Source of the DNA: CAVRQM01 sp964250775
GTDB lineage: Bacteria > Pseudomonadota > Alphaproteobacteria > Acetobacterales > Acetobacteraceae
NCBI GenBank assembly: GCA_964250775.1
Contig: CAXUHK010000001.1
Coordinates: 1-64,000, forward strand
DNA length: 64,000 bases
Direction: 5' to 3'
Under the pieces are notes generated by a model. That model searched no databases, had not been told where the DNA came from, and saw only the letters and a program-made list of their open reading frames with translations. Shown piece by piece: positions 57,276 to 64,000 of this stretch (the stretch's first letter is position 1; the number at the start of each line of letters is the position of its first letter). The position numbers and the translations under genes are program-made.

Positions 57276-57342
57276 GGGTGCGGTGTCCTGTTCTGTGTTT
57301 TTGGTGCGAGGCGTGGTGTGCAGCCGCTAATCTGTTGCTGGG

Positions 57343-58122
57343 CTATGCCGCCTCCGAGGTTTCGGGCTTACCGCCGGAGAGCGCCGGTATCCACTCAGCA
57401 ACCGCCGCCCATTCCATCGGCAGCGTGTCCGGCATCGAAAACCTGTTCTTGGCCGTCCATGCCGGACGCTCAGTGGTGTGCAGCACGCGGTCTCCCGCGC
57501 CCACGCCACGCACGAGCTTCTTGTCTTTCGTGCTGGCCGAAGTCGGAATTACGCTCGTGCGGTAGTTTGCAAACAGAACAGCGTCGGCCTTCTCGGTCAC
57601 GAGAGCCGCCGCCGCGTCGTTTAGCTTGATCTTGTAACGATCGTATGGGTCGCTTTCGGGAGACGAGAACCGCTTGACCATGCTGTGCGCCAGCATGATG
57701 ACTGTCATATTGCGTTCGTCCCGGAGCGCCGCCAGGCCATCGAGAACGCCGCGCCACACGTCGACGGCGGCGGCAAATCCCTTGCCCCAGCCAGGCGTCT
57801 CGATGTCCTTCCACCCGTTGTCAACGGCCGTTTGCCGCCACACCATCGGCTCAAGGTGGTCGAGAGAGTCGATGACGACAGTTCGAAAATCGTGCTTTTC
57901 GCCGTAGAGAACGCCGATGCTCTCCATGACTTCGTTGTATGATTGCAAGATGCCGAAGCTATCGCCTTCGATGCTGCCGAAGCCATCCTCCGTCTGAATG
58001 AACACGGGAGCAGGGGCCGACGCCGCAAGCAGCGTCTTGCCGACGCCGGGCACGCCGTAGATCGCCAGGACCGGCGGCCGTAGCACGTTGGCCCGCCGCA
58101 AGGATGCGAGAGAGATCGCCAT
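57343..58122 (-). CDS. Sak4-like RecA-fold ATPase
   Basis: 259 residues. Walker A YGVPGVGKTLLAASAP (about 23-38), FIQTEDGFGSIEGDSFGI, Walker B RTVVIDSLDHLE, NMTVIMLAHSMVKRF and a DAAAALVTEKADAVLFANYR block. Single-strand annealing-associated ATPase of phage recombination; adjacent to DUF669 and the nuclease. Confidence 0.85.
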   Translation of the reverse strand: MAISLASLRRANVLRPPVLAIYGVPGVGKTLLAASAPAPVFIQTEDGFGSIEGDSFGILQSYNEVMESIGVLYGEKHDFRTVVIDSLDHLEPMVWRQTAVDNGWKDIETPGWGKGFAAAVDVWRGVLDGLAALRDERNMTVIMLAHSMVKRFSSPESDPYDRYKIKLNDAAAALVTEKADAVLFANYRTSVIPTSASTKDKKLVRGVGAGDRVLHTTERPAWTAKNRFSMPDTLPMEWAAVAEWIPALSGGKPETSEAA

Positions 58123-58124
58123 GT

Positions 58125-58511
58125 TCAGTATGCCTTTCCGTTGATTGCTCGACGCGCCTCTGGCGTGTGATCGCGCCTTGTGCGGTTGTATTCCAGCTTT
58201 TCCGCGATGGCCGATCCGAGGTCGTATCCCATGGCTCCGGCAAGGTCGAACACTCGGATAACGGTATCGGCCAACTCGACTTCGGCCATCGCACGGTGCG
58301 GTAGCTTGTCGTCGAGAAGCCCTTTGCGGTGGCCTTCCAGAGCTTCCGACAGTTCGGAATGACAGAGCGCGATGCGCGTAGGAAACAGAGTGTCGTTTTG
58401 CTCTCGTGTGCGTGGTTTGCCGGTTGCGAGATCGTGATGCCAGCCGGCTTCAAGCGCGCCGCCATAGCACTCATCCTGCAATACCTTGCCGCAGTGTTGT
58501 GTGACTTTCAT
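58125..58511 (-). CDS. MazG-like nucleotide pyrophosphohydrolase
   Basis: 128 residues. LCHSELSEALEGHRKG (ExxE) and AMAEVELADTVIRVFDLAGA (ExxxD) followed by KLEYNRTRRDHTPE give the MazG-like helical bundle metal sites. Hydrolyses NTP/dNTP to NMP plus PPi; adds to the phage's nucleotide enzymes. Confidence 0.75.
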   Translation of the reverse strand: MKVTQHCGKVLQDECYGGALEAGWHHDLATGKPRTREQNDTLFPTRIALCHSELSEALEGHRKGLLDDKLPHRAMAEVELADTVIRVFDLAGAMGYDLGSAIAEKLEYNRTRRDHTPEARRAINGKAY

Positions 58512-58537
58512 TCGTTTTGTCTCCTCGTGGTTGCTGT

Positions 58538-59345
58538 TCAGTCCTCCCGCACAAACGCGCCCGACACATCAAGCCGGTAGAACACATCCGCTTCGATGCC
58601 CTCAGTTCCGACCTTGGCCGACCGAACCTGCCGCAGCACGTATTCGCCATCCGCCCATCCCCACGCGGCGAGCACGAGCCAACCGTCGGGACCGGCCTTG
58701 GCCTGCCCGTCTATCCCGAGCGCGGCGGCAATAGCGTGCTTGCCCGTGGCTGCGGCGTGGCCGCTGTAGCCCGTGGCTGCGGCGTGGCCTCTGTCGCCCG
58801 TGGCTGCGGCGTGGCCNNNNNNNNNNNNNNNNNNNNNNNNNNNNNNNNNNNNNNNNNNNNNNNNNNNNNNNNNNNNNNNNNNNNNNNNNNNNNNNNNNNN
58901 NNNNNNNNNNNNNNNNGCCCGTGGCTGCGGCGTGGCCGCTGTAGCCCGTGGCTGCGGCGTGGCCGCTGTAGCCCGTGGCTGTATTCTCGGCAGCATGTGC
59001 CAGCACCCATTCGACCGCTCGCTTGATAAACGCGGGCAATGACAGTTGGGCCCGAATGGTGATCTCGGCGGACGCGATCTTGGTATCGGCACCGTCCCGG
59101 TTTAACTTGCCGGACATGCCGACCTCAGCAAATACGCTGGAATGCAGAGGATAGTATCTCCACACATCAAACGGAGACTCGCAAGCGTGGAAACCGTGTT
59201 GGCAAGCCTTTATTCTGCCAGACATGGTGTAAGTCTTCCCGACTTCATATTGATAGCCACGGCACGTCCAGTCGGGTTTGAAACCCTTGTAGGCAATAAC
59301 CGTCTCGCGCGGCGGCGAAATGGGTTTCTTAGAAGCACGGGGCAT
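58538..59345 (-). CDS. DUF7666 protein with 9-residue tandem repeats, spans gap
   Basis: From ATG 59345: YKGFKPDWTCRGYQYEVGKT, IKACQHGFHACESPFDVWRY YPL, EVGMSGKLNRDGADTKIASA, the DUF7666 domain. Then repeats (GYSGHAAAT), a 100-N gap, further GHAAAT(GDR/GYS) repeats, and the end HAIAAALGIDGQAKAGPDGW, VRSAKVGTEGIEADVFYRLD ending FVRED. Frames differ across the gap only because the gap size is nominal. Repeats probably form a beta-solenoid, as in pentapeptide-like proteins. Function unknown. Confidence 0.7.
58736..58981. repeat. 27-bp tandem repeat array with 100-N gap
   Basis: Unit CCCGTGGCTGCGGCGTGG plus CCGCTGTAG (27 bp, 9 codons), about three units left of the gap (58817-58916) and at least two to three right of it. 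Unit number unknown because short reads collapse here. Confidence 0.8.
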
Positions 59346-59369
59346 GGTGATTCCTTGTGTGCTGGTTTG

Positions 59370-59843
59370 CTAGGCGGCGGGCGTCAGCAGCTCATACGTC
59401 GGCTTTCCGGTCGCGACCGTGCGCGCAGGAACGAACATCGCGCGCAGGCTCTCAGGCCAAGCGGCAAACTTGCTTTCCGCCACCTTCAATTCGGTCGTGA
59501 TGTATTCGGCCGGGTTCTCGCCCATTTCCACCAACGCCGCAGACGCCTCGCGCAGCTTCGCGGGGTTCCACGCGACCTTTTTCGGAAGGTCCGCCACAAC
59601 AACCGTGTTGGCCTCGGTGAAGCGCACGGTCCCGGTGTCCTTGCCCCCCGCGCGGCGAGCCGCCCGCGCGGTTTCGGCAAACCTGGCATCTAGCATCGCC
59701 TGCAAGCGGTCGCGATAGCCGGCGGCGCGCTTCGCCATGATGGCGGCATCTTCAAGCAGGATCGCGACCTGATCGAGCGGCAGCGCGGCAAGTTGATCCG
59801 CATTCATGTCGTCGATGTGGGCCAAGTATGTTCTGTTGCTCAT
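59370..59843 (-). CDS. Hypothetical phage early protein
   Basis: 157 residues. QVAILLEDAAIMAKRAAGYR DRLQAML, TGTVRFTEANTVVVADLPKK VAW, YITTELKVAESKFAAWPESL. Similar proteins occur next to phage recombination genes; role unknown. Confidence 0.6.
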   Translation of the reverse strand: MSNRTYLAHIDDMNADQLAALPLDQVAILLEDAAIMAKRAAGYRDRLQAMLDARFAETARAARRAGGKDTGTVRFTEANTVVVADLPKKVAWNPAKLREASAALVEMGENPAEYITTELKVAESKFAAWPESLRAMFVPARTVATGKPTYELLTPAA

Positions 59844-59896
59844 TTGTTTCGCTTTCTGTTCAAATCTTGTCGTGCGTTGCTGTTTTAGGTTGTGTT

Positions 59897-60109
59897 TTAG
59901 GTCGCAATCCTGTTCCTTGGCGCGGCTCTCGCAACTCCTTCAAGCGAAAGGAACACGCTCTTGCGCGCCGCCAGTTCGATGATCGAAAGCCACATTTCCG
60001 GTGGGATGCCGGTCTTTTGCCAGCGGAAAGCGCGGCTTGGGTGGCGTCCAAGATCGGCCGCAACCGATTTGTAGCCTCCAAGCGCTGCGATGATTTGGCG
60101 GTGCGTCAT
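59897..60109 (-). CDS. Cro-like HTH protein (YdaS/carph-isopro type)
   Basis: 70 residues from ATG 60109. MTHRQIIAALGGYKSVAADL GRHPSRAFRWQKTGIPPEMW LSI is the small Cro/YdaS-like HTH with RW-K-GIPPE-W. First gene of the early minus-strand operon, divergent from the CI-like gene. Confidence 0.75.
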   Translation of the reverse strand: MTHRQIIAALGGYKSVAADLGRHPSRAFRWQKTGIPPEMWLSIIELAARKSVFLSLEGVARAAPRNRIAT

Positions 60110-60121
60110 GGCGAAAAGATA

Positions 60122-60142
60122 TTGCGTTAGACGCAATGCGTC
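60122..60142. promoter_or_regulatory. Overlapping operator dyads of the lysogeny switch
   Basis: TTGCGT-TAG-ACGCAA (60122-60136) and GACGCA-A-TGCGTC (60130-60142) overlap in the 82-bp space between the cro-like and ci-like starts. Confidence 0.6.
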
Positions 60143-60191
60143 AAGAGCGTTTCTAAAGTAGAATTGTCAACTGATGTGACTGGGTAGGACG

Positions 60192-60566
60192 ATGCCAAAA
60201 ATGACTGACGAATGGGCCGCTAGGCGCGTTCAAGAACGTGAATTGCAGGTCGCCATAGGGCGGAGAATGCGCTGGGCGCGGAATTTGGTTGAGCCGAACC
60301 TATCCGCGTTCGCGCGTGAGTTGGGCGTTCAGCCGCCAGTTGTCACCAAGATAGAGACGGGAGAGCAAGGGGCGTCTGCGATGGTACTGCGCGAATACGC
60401 CCTCCGCCTCGGGATCACCGTTGACTATATGATCTTTGGAAGGTTGCAAGCGCAGCCAATGGACTATGAAATGCAACTTCGGCTACTGTCGGAACACCCG
60501 GAGCTGCTAGGTATGCAGCGTGCGGCCGATAATCTTCTGGGCAAGGGTAAGGTGGTATTGTCCTAG
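60192..60566 (+). CDS. CI-like repressor (XRE family)
   Basis: 124 residues. GRRMRWARNLVEPNLSAFAR ELGVQPPVVTKIETGEQGAS is an XRE HTH; short C-terminal helical part, no LexA-type protease domain, so induction would need another route than RecA cleavage (inference). Followed by 181 bp without a gene. Confidence 0.75.
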   Translation: MPKMTDEWAARRVQERELQVAIGRRMRWARNLVEPNLSAFARELGVQPPVVTKIETGEQGASAMVLREYALRLGITVDYMIFGRLQAQPMDYEMQLRLLSEHPELLGMQRAADNLLGKGKVVLS

Positions 60567-60747
60567 TCGCTGCCCACGACACCAGCGGCGGGTCTTGAAC
60601 TGAATTTGGCTGCATAATTCGATGCGTCCTCGACCCTGTTGCGATATAGTAACCTAATCGTTCCCCTTTCGTCTCGCAAAGACTTTTGCTGTCATAAGTG
60701 CGTCAAATAGCACGGTTCCCAGCGCTGTTTGCGCGCGGCGACATCTG

Positions 60748-61032
60748 GTGACAAAAATACCGTTGCGTAAGAAGCAACAACAGTGCATGTTGCGGGTGTC
60801 GAAACGCACTGGCACTGGAACCGCACCGATGGCCTATCTTTCCGCGCATATCAAGACGCCTCTTGGGTACGTCAACGTCGAGAGCGGCGGCATGGGAATT
60901 TATCTTTCCGTCTCGCGACACGGCGGCAACGACGTGGAAATGGTTGGCGCGCAGATGGGCACGAGCGAAGCTCGCCAGCTTGTGCAGCTTATCTCCATGG
61001 CGTGCGACGCGGCAGATGGGGCGATCTCGTGA
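60748..61032 (+). CDS. Hypothetical protein
   Basis: 94 residues if GTG 60748 is used (ATG 60787 or 60829 possible). MAYLSAHIKTPLGYVNVESG, GIYLSVSRHGGNDVEMVGAQ. Overlaps next gene by 1 bp. Unknown. Confidence 0.5.
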   Translation: MTKIPLRKKQQQCMLRVSKRTGTGTAPMAYLSAHIKTPLGYVNVESGGMGIYLSVSRHGGNDVEMVGAQMGTSEARQLVQLISMACDAADGAIS

Positions 61033-61259
61033 TGTCCCGTTCGCGCAAGCATTCTCCTGTGTCCGGAACGACAACCTGTCGCTCCGAAAAAGACGACAAG
61101 CGGCAGGCCAACCGGCGGCTGCGCGCGGCAGTCCGGAGCGCGTTCGCGAGCGGGGCTGAAGCCATGCCAGAGCTACGTGAGGTTTCCGATGTCTGGACGT
61201 TTGAAAAATACGGCAAAAGTTGGTTGTCTGACCAATTTGCCGAGTGGATGCGCAAGTAA
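61032..61259 (+). CDS. Small basic phage protein (MSRSRKHSP type)
   Basis: 75 residues. SRSRKHSPVSGTTTCRSEKD DKRQANRRLRAAVR and VSDVWTFEKYGKSWL follow a pattern common in phages (SRKKTPI-G-T--SEK-DKR--NR-LR...). Function unknown. Confidence 0.6.
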   Translation: MSRSRKHSPVSGTTTCRSEKDDKRQANRRLRAAVRSAFASGAEAMPELREVSDVWTFEKYGKSWLSDQFAEWMRK

Positions 61260-61281
61260 CCCAATCAAAGGTCATTGCTAA

Positions 61282-61380
61282 ATGAGCAAGATGCAGCAGG
61301 CCAAGGTCGAGCCGAAGGCGATGGCGGAAGCGATGCACGCCGGACGCCCGCCGCTTGATGACCAAGCGGCTGATGCTTGA
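61282..61380 (+). CDS. Possible 32-residue protein
   Basis: MSKMQQAKVEPKAMAEAMHA GRPPLDDQAADA. A second tiny frame (61358-61441) follows. Weak evidence; perhaps remnants of one gene. Confidence 0.25.
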   Translation: MSKMQQAKVEPKAMAEAMHAGRPPLDDQAADA

Positions 61381-61434
61381 CCTGTTGCTGGCGTGGCGCG
61401 GGCAGGAGTTCGACGAGACTGCGGCGGCCCGCCA

Positions 61435-61727
61435 TGCCTGACGCCGAGCCCACCTGCTACCGGGTCGCGGACGTGGCCCGGCGCTGGGCGTGCTCGCAAG
61501 GCAAGGTTCACGCGATGGTCAAGCGCGGCGAACTGCCTTGCTTGCGTCTTGGCAACATGATGCGTATTCCGATTGCCGCAGTCGCGGAGATGGAAACACG
61601 CCGATGCCAGACGCAAGCCGTCCCCGCCTGTTCCGCGTCGTCGGGCGGGAGCAGTGGTATATCAAGCACCGAGGCCGGCGCGTCTCTACGGGATGCACGG
61701 ATCGCGCGGAGGCTGAACGTGTTTTAG
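61435..61727 (+). CDS. Excisionase (HTH_17/MerR-like)
   Basis: 97 residues. CYRVADVARRWACSQGKVHA MVKRGELPCLRLGNMMRIPI AAVAEME is the winged-helix domain of excisionases. Its last 41 codons overlap the integrase gene in another frame (124 bp) and look unstructured. Directs excision with the integrase. Confidence 0.72.
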
Positions 61728-62593
61728 CTCGCTACGCCAGCGCGGGCTCGGCACCTCAGATCGCGGCAAAAACGCTTTCGTCGCTTTTGGCGGCCTACCT
61801 CGATGACCGTCGCGAGCGGGCCGCGCCAGGTGCCACGCGGCTTGCCTACGCCCACGCGGCGATTGGCCGGCACATTGGCCGCTTGCCGCCGGAAGCCGTT
61901 TCTGAGCGCGTCCTGAAATCCTACACGGCGAGCCGGCGGGCGGATCGGGTTTCGCTCACGACCGTCAGGACCGAATTGCAGGCGCTCCGGGCTGCCCTGC
62001 TATGGGCCGTCAAGAAACGCTTGATCGCCCAAGCTCCCGAAGTCCCTCTTCCGCCGCGCCCGGAAGCGCGTGACCGCTGGCTGACGCGGATTGAGGTCGA
62101 GCGGCTGCTTGCGGCCTGTGCCGATCACCACCTGCGCCTGTTCATTCTGCTGGCACTGCACACTGCGGCGCGGTCGAGCGCGATCCTGGCATTGACGTGG
62201 GGGCGCGTCGATATGGACGGGAGGCGCATCGACTTGCGAGCGCCGGGCCAAAGCGCCGCCAAGCGCGCCGTCCGCGTTCCGGTCAACAACACGCTTCATG
62301 CCGCGCTGGTCGAAGCGCACGCGGTCGCCACTAGCGCATACGTGATCGAGTGGGGAGGCAATCGAGTGCAGCGGATCATCAAGGGCTTTCGCGCGGCGGC
62401 GCGCCGGGCTGGTCTCGATGACGTGACGCCTCACACGCTGCGCCACACGGCCGCGACGTGGATGATGCAGGCCGGCATCCCCACGGCGCGGATCGCGGCC
62501 TATCTCGGGCACACCAGCGAGCGGATGGTTGAGCAAACCTATGCCCATCACCACCCGGATTTCATGGGCGATGCGGCCCGTGCGTTAGGGTAA
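61604..62593 (+). CDS. int: Tyrosine integrase
   Basis: 329 residues from ATG 61604. N-terminal arm-binding and SAM-like core-binding (LLAAYLDDRRERAAPGATRL) domains; catalytic residues Arg190 (HTAARSSAILAL), His277 and Arg280 (PHTLRHTAATWM), His303 (YLGHTSERMVEQTYAHHHPD) and Tyr313. Complete and 67 bp from attR. Confidence 0.92.
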   Translation: MPDASRPRLFRVVGREQWYIKHRGRRVSTGCTDRAEAERVLARYASAGSAPQIAAKTLSSLLAAYLDDRRERAAPGATRLAYAHAAIGRHIGRLPPEAVSERVLKSYTASRRADRVSLTTVRTELQALRAALLWAVKKRLIAQAPEVPLPPRPEARDRWLTRIEVERLLAACADHHLRLFILLALHTAARSSAILALTWGRVDMDGRRIDLRAPGQSAAKRAVRVPVNNTLHAALVEAHAVATSAYVIEWGGNRVQRIIKGFRAAARRAGLDDVTPHTLRHTAATWMMQAGIPTARIAAYLGHTSERMVEQTYAHHHPDFMGDAARALG

Positions 62594-62602
62594 CGGTCCA
62601 TA
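62592..62602 (+). promoter_or_regulatory. Candidate integrase arm site (right)
   Basis: AACGGTCCATA at the integrase stop codon, same as 8169-8179. Confidence 0.4.
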
Positions 62603-62660
62603 TGGCTCAAAGAACACTGTGGAAACCGCCAACTTTTGCTTCGTAACCTACTGAAATCCT

Positions 62661-62709
62661 TGGTCGGAGTAAGAGGATTCGAACCTCCGGCCCCTGCGTC
62701 CCGAACACA
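62661..62709. other. attR: 49-bp repeat within tRNA-Pro
   Basis: Identical to 8030-8078; reconstitutes the 3' part of the tRNA. Confidence 0.92.
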
Positions 62710-62737
62710 GTGCTCTACCAGGCTGAGCTATACTCCG
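62661..62737 (-). tRNA. tRNA-Pro (CGG)
   Basis: 77 bases including encoded CCA. Acceptor CGGAGTA/TACTCCG perfect; D arm GCTC/GAGC; anticodon arm CTGTG-TTCGGGA-CGCAG with anticodon CGG; T arm with TTCGAAT loop. Integration keeps it intact. Confidence 0.95.
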
Positions 62738-62776
62738 TTCACAGCCTCTTAGCGGTGCCGCGTCCGGGAGGCAAGG

Positions 62777-63364
62777 CTACAGCTTCGATGGCGCGCTGGC
62801 AGGTTGCGCCGCGGCGGGAAGGCTTGCCAGCCGGGCCAGCAACGTGGGCACGCCGCTTACGACCTCGTACAGGTCGCGGATGTCGGGGCGGGCGAAGCCG
62901 GCGGCGATGGTTGCCTCGATCAACGCCAGCAGCGGCTGCGCGCAACCGGCCACGTCGCCGATCAGGATCGGCTTGTCGTGCAGGCCGAGCTGGCGCCAGG
63001 TCAGGATCTCGAACGTCTCGTCCAGCGTGCCAAGCCCGCCGGCGAACGAGACGAAGGCGTCGGCCAACTCGAACATCCGCGCCTTGCGGCTGTGCATACT
63101 GTCGGTGACGATCATCTCCCGCACTCGCTGGTGCGCCACCTCGGAGCGGGTCAGGAACTCGGGGATGACGCCCACAACCTCGCCGCCGGCGTCCAACGCC
63201 GCGTCCGCCACCGCGCCCATCAGGCCGATCTCGCCGCCGCCATAGACCAATCGCAGCCCGGACTCCGCCAGCCCGCGCCCGAGCTCCGTGGCGGCGGCAC
63301 GGAACAGCGGCAGGTGGCCCGTACTGGCGCCGCAGAACACGGCGACGGATCGGATGCTCGGCAT
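62777..63364 (-). CDS. LOG-family protein (TIGR00730-like)
   Basis: 195 residues. SVAVFCGASTGHLPLFRAAA, VYGGGEIGLMGAVADAAL, MHSRKARMFELADAFVSFAG GLGTLDETFEILTWRQLGLH. These are the LOG motifs; PGG-GT is AGG-GT here. Cytokinin riboside phosphate hydrolase-like enzymes, bacterial housekeeping. Host gene beside the tRNA. Confidence 0.87.
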   Translation of the reverse strand: MPSIRSVAVFCGASTGHLPLFRAAATELGRGLAESGLRLVYGGGEIGLMGAVADAALDAGGEVVGVIPEFLTRSEVAHQRVREMIVTDSMHSRKARMFELADAFVSFAGGLGTLDETFEILTWRQLGLHDKPILIGDVAGCAQPLLALIEATIAAGFARPDIRDLYEVVSGVPTLLARLASLPAAAQPASAPSKL

Positions 63365-63414
63365 GGCGTCTCCTTCCTCGGCAGCCCGGGTGGCAGCCAC
63401 CTCTACCCGCGCAG

Positions 63415-63589
63415 CGCCGCCGCCGCCACCACGGCGGGCTTCTATTCCTTCCTGCCGACCGACTACCGCGGCGTGTCGGAGCTCGGCCTCATCGCCGGCT
63501 CGGGCATGATCATCGCCTTCGTGGTGGCGATCACGTTGCTGCCCGCCCTGATCCGCCTGTTCAACCCGCCGTCCGAGGGGACGGAGGTC
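63415..63589 (+). pseudogene. Fragment of HpnN-type RND transporter
   Basis: Reads AATTAGFYSFLPTDYRGVSE LGLIAGSGMIIAFVVAITLL PALIRLFNPPSEG, the second-half membrane segment of HpnN (hopanoid RND exporters). Upstream similarity stops near 63415 and the fragment runs into the N gap. Either a contig misjoin or a genuine remnant. Confidence 0.6.
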
Positions 63590-63599
63590 NNNNNNNNNN
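63590..63599. other. Assembly gap (10 N)
   Basis: Scaffold gap between the HpnN fragment and the cytochrome gene. Confidence 0.95.
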
Positions 63600-63937
63600 C
63601 CGCTGTCGCCCGGCGCGCGCCTTCCCCACTGCGCGATCTCCCGCACCGCGACCGCCGGGCCGCGCAGGCATCGCGCGAACCGGGCGGTGTCGCTGCCGAG
63701 CACGCCCCAGGCGCACCGGAACAGCAGCAGCGCCAGCACGGCGGTTCCGGCGAGCGCGTGCGCCCGCCCGGCCGGCGCGTGCCGGCTGGCGACGGCGACA
63801 ACCGTGGCAAGCGCCACGGCGGGCGCGAACAGCCGGGTCGGCAGGTCCCAGACCCGCATCGGCAGCCGCAGCGCCTGGGACGGCCGCAGCGTCGAGCGTG
63901 GCCGCAAGGCCGGGCGGGGCGCGGGGCGCTGGCTCAT
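63600..63937 (-). CDS. Cytochrome b561-like protein, truncated at gap
   Basis: N-terminal 112 residues from ATG 63937. MRVWDLPTRLFAPAVALATV, AHALAGTAVLALLLFRCAWG VLGS, RFARCLRGPAVAVREI match b-type cytochrome b561/Ni-Fe hydrogenase cytochrome subunits. The usual His after RLF is Ala here. C-terminus lost in the gap. Confidence 0.65.
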
Positions 63938-64000
63938 GGATCGGCTCTCCGAGTGAAGCTTGCCGCACTCTGCCACGGCCGGCCTTGGTTTCCAGCCAAG

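Larger units (their letters stand above)
8030..62709. mobile_element. Complete temperate myovirus prophage integrated in tRNA-Pro
   Basis: Bounded by the 49-bp direct repeats. It carries integrase, excisionase, CI/Cro-like switch, recombination and replication genes, terminase, portal, coat, contractile tail, baseplate, fibres and lysis genes. Length about 54.7 kb (with gaps of uncertain size at 50479 and 58817). Gene order and the intact main genes suggest a potentially inducible prophage. Confidence 0.93.

Noticed and set aside
58736..58981. Possible CRISPR array
   Set aside because: 27-bp units are directly adjacent without spacers and encode 9-residue protein repeats.

Overview
The window is a high-GC bacterial scaffold dominated by one nearly complete, integrated temperate myovirus. 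A 49-bp direct repeat at 8030-8078 and 62661-62709 bounds it, giving a prophage of about 54.7 kb. The right copy is the 3' part of an intact tRNA-Pro (anticodon CGG, minus strand, 62661-62737). A tyrosine integrase (61604-62593) sits beside it. Host DNA on the right holds a LOG-family gene, a fragment of an HpnN-type (hopanoid) RND transporter and the start of a b561-like cytochrome. Together with the base composition this suggests a hopanoid-producing alphaproteobacterium, perhaps Acetobacteraceae; that placement is inference.

Left flank (1-8029): remains of a second, related prophage. A plus-strand block (structural protein, repeat protein, spanin-like pair, GH108 endolysin, holin-like protein, lipoprotein) matches the intact prophage's lysis cassette in order and sequence type, but it is damaged by a frameshift, a 217-bp tandem duplication and a nonsense codon. 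It is followed by minus-strand small genes (HTH proteins, small membrane proteins, DUF2158/YodC-like, DUF29). A two-gene module (coiled-coil/membrane protein plus HTH protein) occurs twice.

Prophage, late half (8240-41003, nearly all minus strand). Read in the direction of transcription: small regulatory/hypothetical genes (41003-38755), a clan-A-like glycoside hydrolase, terminase small and large subunits, DUF4055 portal, scaffold-like protein, P22-like coat, head-tail connectors, contractile sheath and tube, a tail assembly chaperone with a canonical A AAA AAC -1 frameshift site, tape measure, baseplate (hub D, LysM-like X, V spike, gp25-like W, J, I-like), two large fibre/beta-helix proteins, spanin-like pair, a metallophosphoesterase plus nucleotide-enzyme island, then endolysin, holin and lipoprotein. 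A GT90 glycosyltransferase is inserted on the opposite strand (13069-14100), a likely lysogenic-conversion gene.

Prophage, middle region (41004-47900): many tiny genes in both directions. Four plus-strand operons are each preceded by the same promoter-like element (ACAATT, GTTG and ACGTGTCA at fixed spacing). Between two of them lies an AT-rich 640-bp intergenic region built as a large nested inverted repeat with iteron-like GGAATGAGT motifs.

Prophage, early half (47927-60109, minus strand): Cro-like HTH, a DUF7666 repeat protein, MazG-like enzyme, Sak4-like ATPase, DUF669 protein, PD-(D/E)XK nuclease, SNF2-type helicase, two DNA methyltransferases (the C5 enzyme overlapped by a second long ORF in another frame), a DEAH helicase and a prim-pol/helicase. 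A CI-like repressor (60192) is divergent from Cro; excisionase and integrase follow on the plus strand.

Assembly limits: N gaps at 50479-50488, 58817-58916 and 63590-63599; poly-G/C artefact-like sequence at 1-52 and 50407-50478; a suspicious join near 63415.
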